Positions 5,316 to 7,032 of a stretch of 7,032 nt of DNA are shown piece after piece. The number at the start of each line of letters is the position of its first letter. The stretch's first letter is position 1. This stretch comes from DAOMFB01 sp035519355 (GTDB taxonomy: Bacteria; Acidobacteriota; Thermoanaerobaculia; UBA5066): the NCBI GenBank assembly GCA_035519355.1, contig DATIWM010000065.1, positions 1 through 7,032 on the forward strand. Reading direction: 5' to 3'. Position numbers and translations under genes: made by a program. The notes beneath the pieces are model-generated. The model saw only the letters and a list, made by a program, of their open reading frames with translations, was not told the origin of the DNA and did not search any database.

Positions 5316-6857
5316 TCACTGCAACACGAGGCAGTGGAGGCCGCCTTCGCCCGACGGAACGAGGCTCACGGGACGGACGCGAACCCCCTCTCTCTCGTAG
5401 ATCGCGCGGGCTTCCTCGAACGCCGGGCTCGGCGCCGACGCCGCTTCGTCGAGCGCGAGGAACGCACGTTCGATCGAGCGCTCCGTGGCGGCCCACGTCG
5501 AGTCGGAGGGGGCGGCCCTCCAGGAGGTCACCGAGCGGTCGAGATCGGCGAAGGCGTCCTCGAGGCCGGCCCGCGGAGCGGCCTGTCCGGCCGCCTCCGG
5601 GGTCGTGGAGGGATAGCGCGCCAGAAGCACGGACGGTTCGCCGGTCTCTTGATCCCTGAAGCGCGCCACGTTCACCGGATTCCGGACCGGGTGATCGGCG
5701 AACGGAATCCTGACGACCGCATAGCCTGCGCGGAAGAGCTGGCCGGCGGCGTCGTCATACTCCATCTGGGCGTTTCGGACGATCTCGGGCGAGAGGGCCC
5801 GGCGCGACACGGCGTCCACCGGCCGGGCCCCGTAGGTCGGCACGAACGCCTTCACGCCGGTCTGCGTTCGGAGAATGGCCGAGACCATGTCGACATGGAA
5901 GATTTCCTCGTCCGAACGGTCGGCCCGGGCGAGGAGGTTCTCACCGAGAACGATCGTGGTGAGGCCGAAAAACGCCGAGGCGTAGAGCCGTCGGACGCGC
6001 TCCACGTCGGCAGCGGCCACCACGGGCGGCGGACTCCACGGCACCCCCTCCCGTTCCAGGATCCGGAGGACCCGGTGGCGGCCCACGAGGAGACGGAGGC
6101 CGCCCTGGGGTGCCGGCACGATGGAGAGATCGCCCCCCTCCGTACTGACAGCTCTGTCACCCCTCCCTCCGATCCGGCGAAGGACGAAGTCGTCGGGAAA
6201 CGCCGCGACGAGCGCTTCCGTCGCCCGGGCGTACGCGGGTTGCATGTCCCGGCCGAGACCGATGACCAGGCGATCCTGCGCGTCCGACCCGATCACGACA
6301 CTCAGGTCCTGCGGGAACGGCACGGCCTCCGGCACGCGGAAGAAGCGGACGCGGGAGGCGATCTCCGCTTCCGAGTAGCCGGCACGGACCCGGAGGTACT
6401 CGCGAAACGTCGCCTCGAGGTCGGCCGCCGGGACGTTGGCCGGGCGGGGAGGCACGGCGACGAAGAATCGCGTGTAGGCCGGGGCGGCCCGCATCAAGTT
6501 GCCGTGGAGCAACTCGAACGACAGCCAGGAGAGCCGCCGGAGGAGAAACCGGGTGTGCGCATCCCGCTTGGCCGGATCCGAAGGGGCCACTCGCGGGAGG
6601 AGAAACGCGTCGCGCTCCCTCGCCAGCAGGCCGATCACGACGCGGCGGAAGGGACGGTCGGACTCGGCGGCCAGCCGGATGTCGCTGTCCGGCCCGGCGG
6701 CGGCGGACGGCGACGGCACCGTGGGCGCGACGGCGCGGACCAACGCCGAGGCCACCGCGAAGCCCGCGACCCAGCGTGCCGGGATCACCGGCGAAGTTTC
6801 GGCGACTCTCCGGCGCCGCGCAATCCGGAAGTGGATTCGGCGGACGGGACGGAGCAT
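5316..6857 (-). CDS. Exported or membrane-anchored pentein-fold (deiminase-like) protein
   Basis: A 513-aa protein with no name I can give with certainty. The N-terminus is very basic (RRIHFRIARRRR, 6-17), followed by a modest hydrophobic segment (about 29-44) and an Ala/Pro/Ser stretch, suggesting a signal peptide or anchor. The rest fits the pentein fold of arginine, agmatine and peptidylarginine deiminases: D184 in VPFPQDLSVVIG (179-190), where those enzymes have an (R)D motif; E240 in EGGD (240-243); H321 and D323 in FHVDM (320-324); and C509 in GEGGLHCLVLQ at the very C-terminus. These five positions match the Asp/Glu/His/Asp/Cys set of arginine deiminase in order and context. The likely chemistry is hydrolysis or transfer at a guanidino group by a cysteine nucleophile; the substrate is unknown. 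About 185 residues separate the His and Cys motifs. It is convergent with recG (49-nt gap) and divergent from the M50 protease (52-nt gap). The ATG at 6855-6857 has no clear Shine-Dalgarno site. Confidence 0.75.
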   Translation of the reverse strand: MLRPVRRIHFRIARRRRVAETSPVIPARWVAGFAVASALVRAVAPTVPSPSAAAGPDSDIRLAAESDRPFRRVVIGLLARERDAFLLPRVAPSDPAKRDAHTRFLLRRLSWLSFELLHGNLMRAAPAYTRFFVAVPPRPANVPAADLEATFREYLRVRAGYSEAEIASRVRFFRVPEAVPFPQDLSVVIGSDAQDRLVIGLGRDMQPAYARATEALVAAFPDDFVLRRIGGRGDRAVSTEGGDLSIVPAPQGGLRLLVGRHRVLRILEREGVPWSPPPVVAAADVERVRRLYASAFFGLTTIVLGENLLARADRSDEEIFHVDMVSAILRTQTGVKAFVPTYGARPVDAVSRRALSPEIVRNAQMEYDDAAGQLFRAGYAVVRIPFADHPVRNPVNVARFRDQETGEPSVLLARYPSTTPEAAGQAAPRAGLEDAFADLDRSVTSWRAAPSDSTWAATERSIERAFLALDEAASAPSPAFEEARAIYEREGVRVRPVSLVPSGEGGLHCLVLQ

Positions 6858-6909
6858 TCGTTGCTAACATCCGCGCGCCGCGCCGGGAGACCGCCGCGGG
6901 GGAGGGCCG
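6858..6909. promoter_or_regulatory. Divergent intergenic region, probable promoters
   Basis: This 52-nt gap separates two divergent start codons and must hold leader or promoter signals for at least one of them. The only AT-rich spot is TTGCTAACAT at 6861-6870. TAACAT (6865-6870) could serve as a -10 box for the rightward gene, with about 35 nt of leader. No -35 box is convincing for either direction, and the rest is a G/C-alternating stretch. Confidence 0.3.
6901..6906 (+). promoter_or_regulatory. Ribosome binding site for the M50 protease gene
   Basis: GGAGGG precedes the TTG at 6910 by 3 nt. It supports TTG as the start; the next in-frame alternatives, including a GTG inside the first membrane helix, would remove most of that helix. 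Confidence 0.6.
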
Positions 6910-7032
6910 TTGAGCCCCGAGAAGGTTCTCGAAGTCGTCATCCAGATCGCGGTCCTCCTGTTCGCCGTGTCGTTTCACGAGTCGGCGCACGGCTGGATGG
7001 CGCTCCGCTGCGGGGACACCACGGCGCGCGAC
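6910..7032 (+). CDS. M50 (site-2-protease-type) membrane metalloprotease, N-terminal fragment
   Basis: The first 41 residues of a gene that runs off the right edge. A hydrophobic first transmembrane segment (about residues 6-22) contains or abuts the zinc-binding HExxH motif HESAH at 23-27, in the context FHESAHGWMALRCGDTTARD. This is the typical start of the short M50B/YwhC-like family, whose active site lies in the first membrane helix and is followed by a GD-x-TA-x-x-x-G-R loop. Such enzymes cut substrates within the membrane. The start is TTG at 6910, with GGAGGG at 6901-6906 three nt upstream; the short spacer is slightly unusual but no better start exists. The second metal-ligand motif and the rest of the protein are outside the window. 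Confidence 0.85.
   Translation, partial: MSPEKVLEVVIQIAVLLFAVSFHESAHGWMALRCGDTTARD

Noticed and set aside
5316..6857. The pentein-like gene as part of a defence or toxin system
   Set aside because: No partner immunity gene, mobile element or nuclease neighbour is visible; the deiminase-type catalytic set is the better-supported reading.

Overview
The window is GC-rich (roughly 70% by eye) bacterial chromosomal DNA with tightly packed genes, GTG/TTG starts and strong third-position G/C bias. This bias explains the many long open frames antisense to real genes. I see no insertion sequence, CRISPR array, tRNA or phage gene. The PKD-plus-C-terminal-module protein at the left edge, the cNMP/FHA fusion and the overall style suggest an Acidobacteriota-like (for example Thermoanaerobaculia-type) or similar environmental lineage. 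That placement is inference only.

Layout: (1) 3-521, the C-terminus of a probably secreted PKD-domain protein. (2) 578-983, a type A RNase P RNA gene (rnpB) with a 13-bp P1 helix joining its two ends and a plausible -10 box just upstream. (3) 1002-5266, a four-gene co-directional run beginning 18 nt after the end of rnpB: a YacP/Rae1-like NYN-domain protein, a cytoplasmic S66 LD-carboxypeptidase, a cyclic-nucleotide-binding plus FHA fusion protein, and RecG helicase. Neighbouring genes overlap by 1 or 4 nt or lie 7 nt apart. (4) 5316-6857 on the minus strand, a 513-aa exported or membrane-anchored protein. It is not obvious at first sight, but it carries the full set of catalytic-type residues of the pentein (guanidine-modifying: arginine/agmatine/peptidylarginine deiminase) superfamily. 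(5) 6910 to the right edge, the start of an M50 site-2-protease-type membrane metalloprotease, divergent from gene 4.

The central run looks like a housekeeping operon with mixed roles (mRNA decay or ribosome surveillance, murein recycling, signalling, DNA repair), possibly fed in part by read-through from rnpB. The two most notable points are that recG has no ATG, GTG or TTG able to start its intact wedge domain (the best candidate is an ATC at 3164), and that the 513-aa minus-strand protein appears to be an undescribed exported pentein. I did not find a clear new defence or mobile system.
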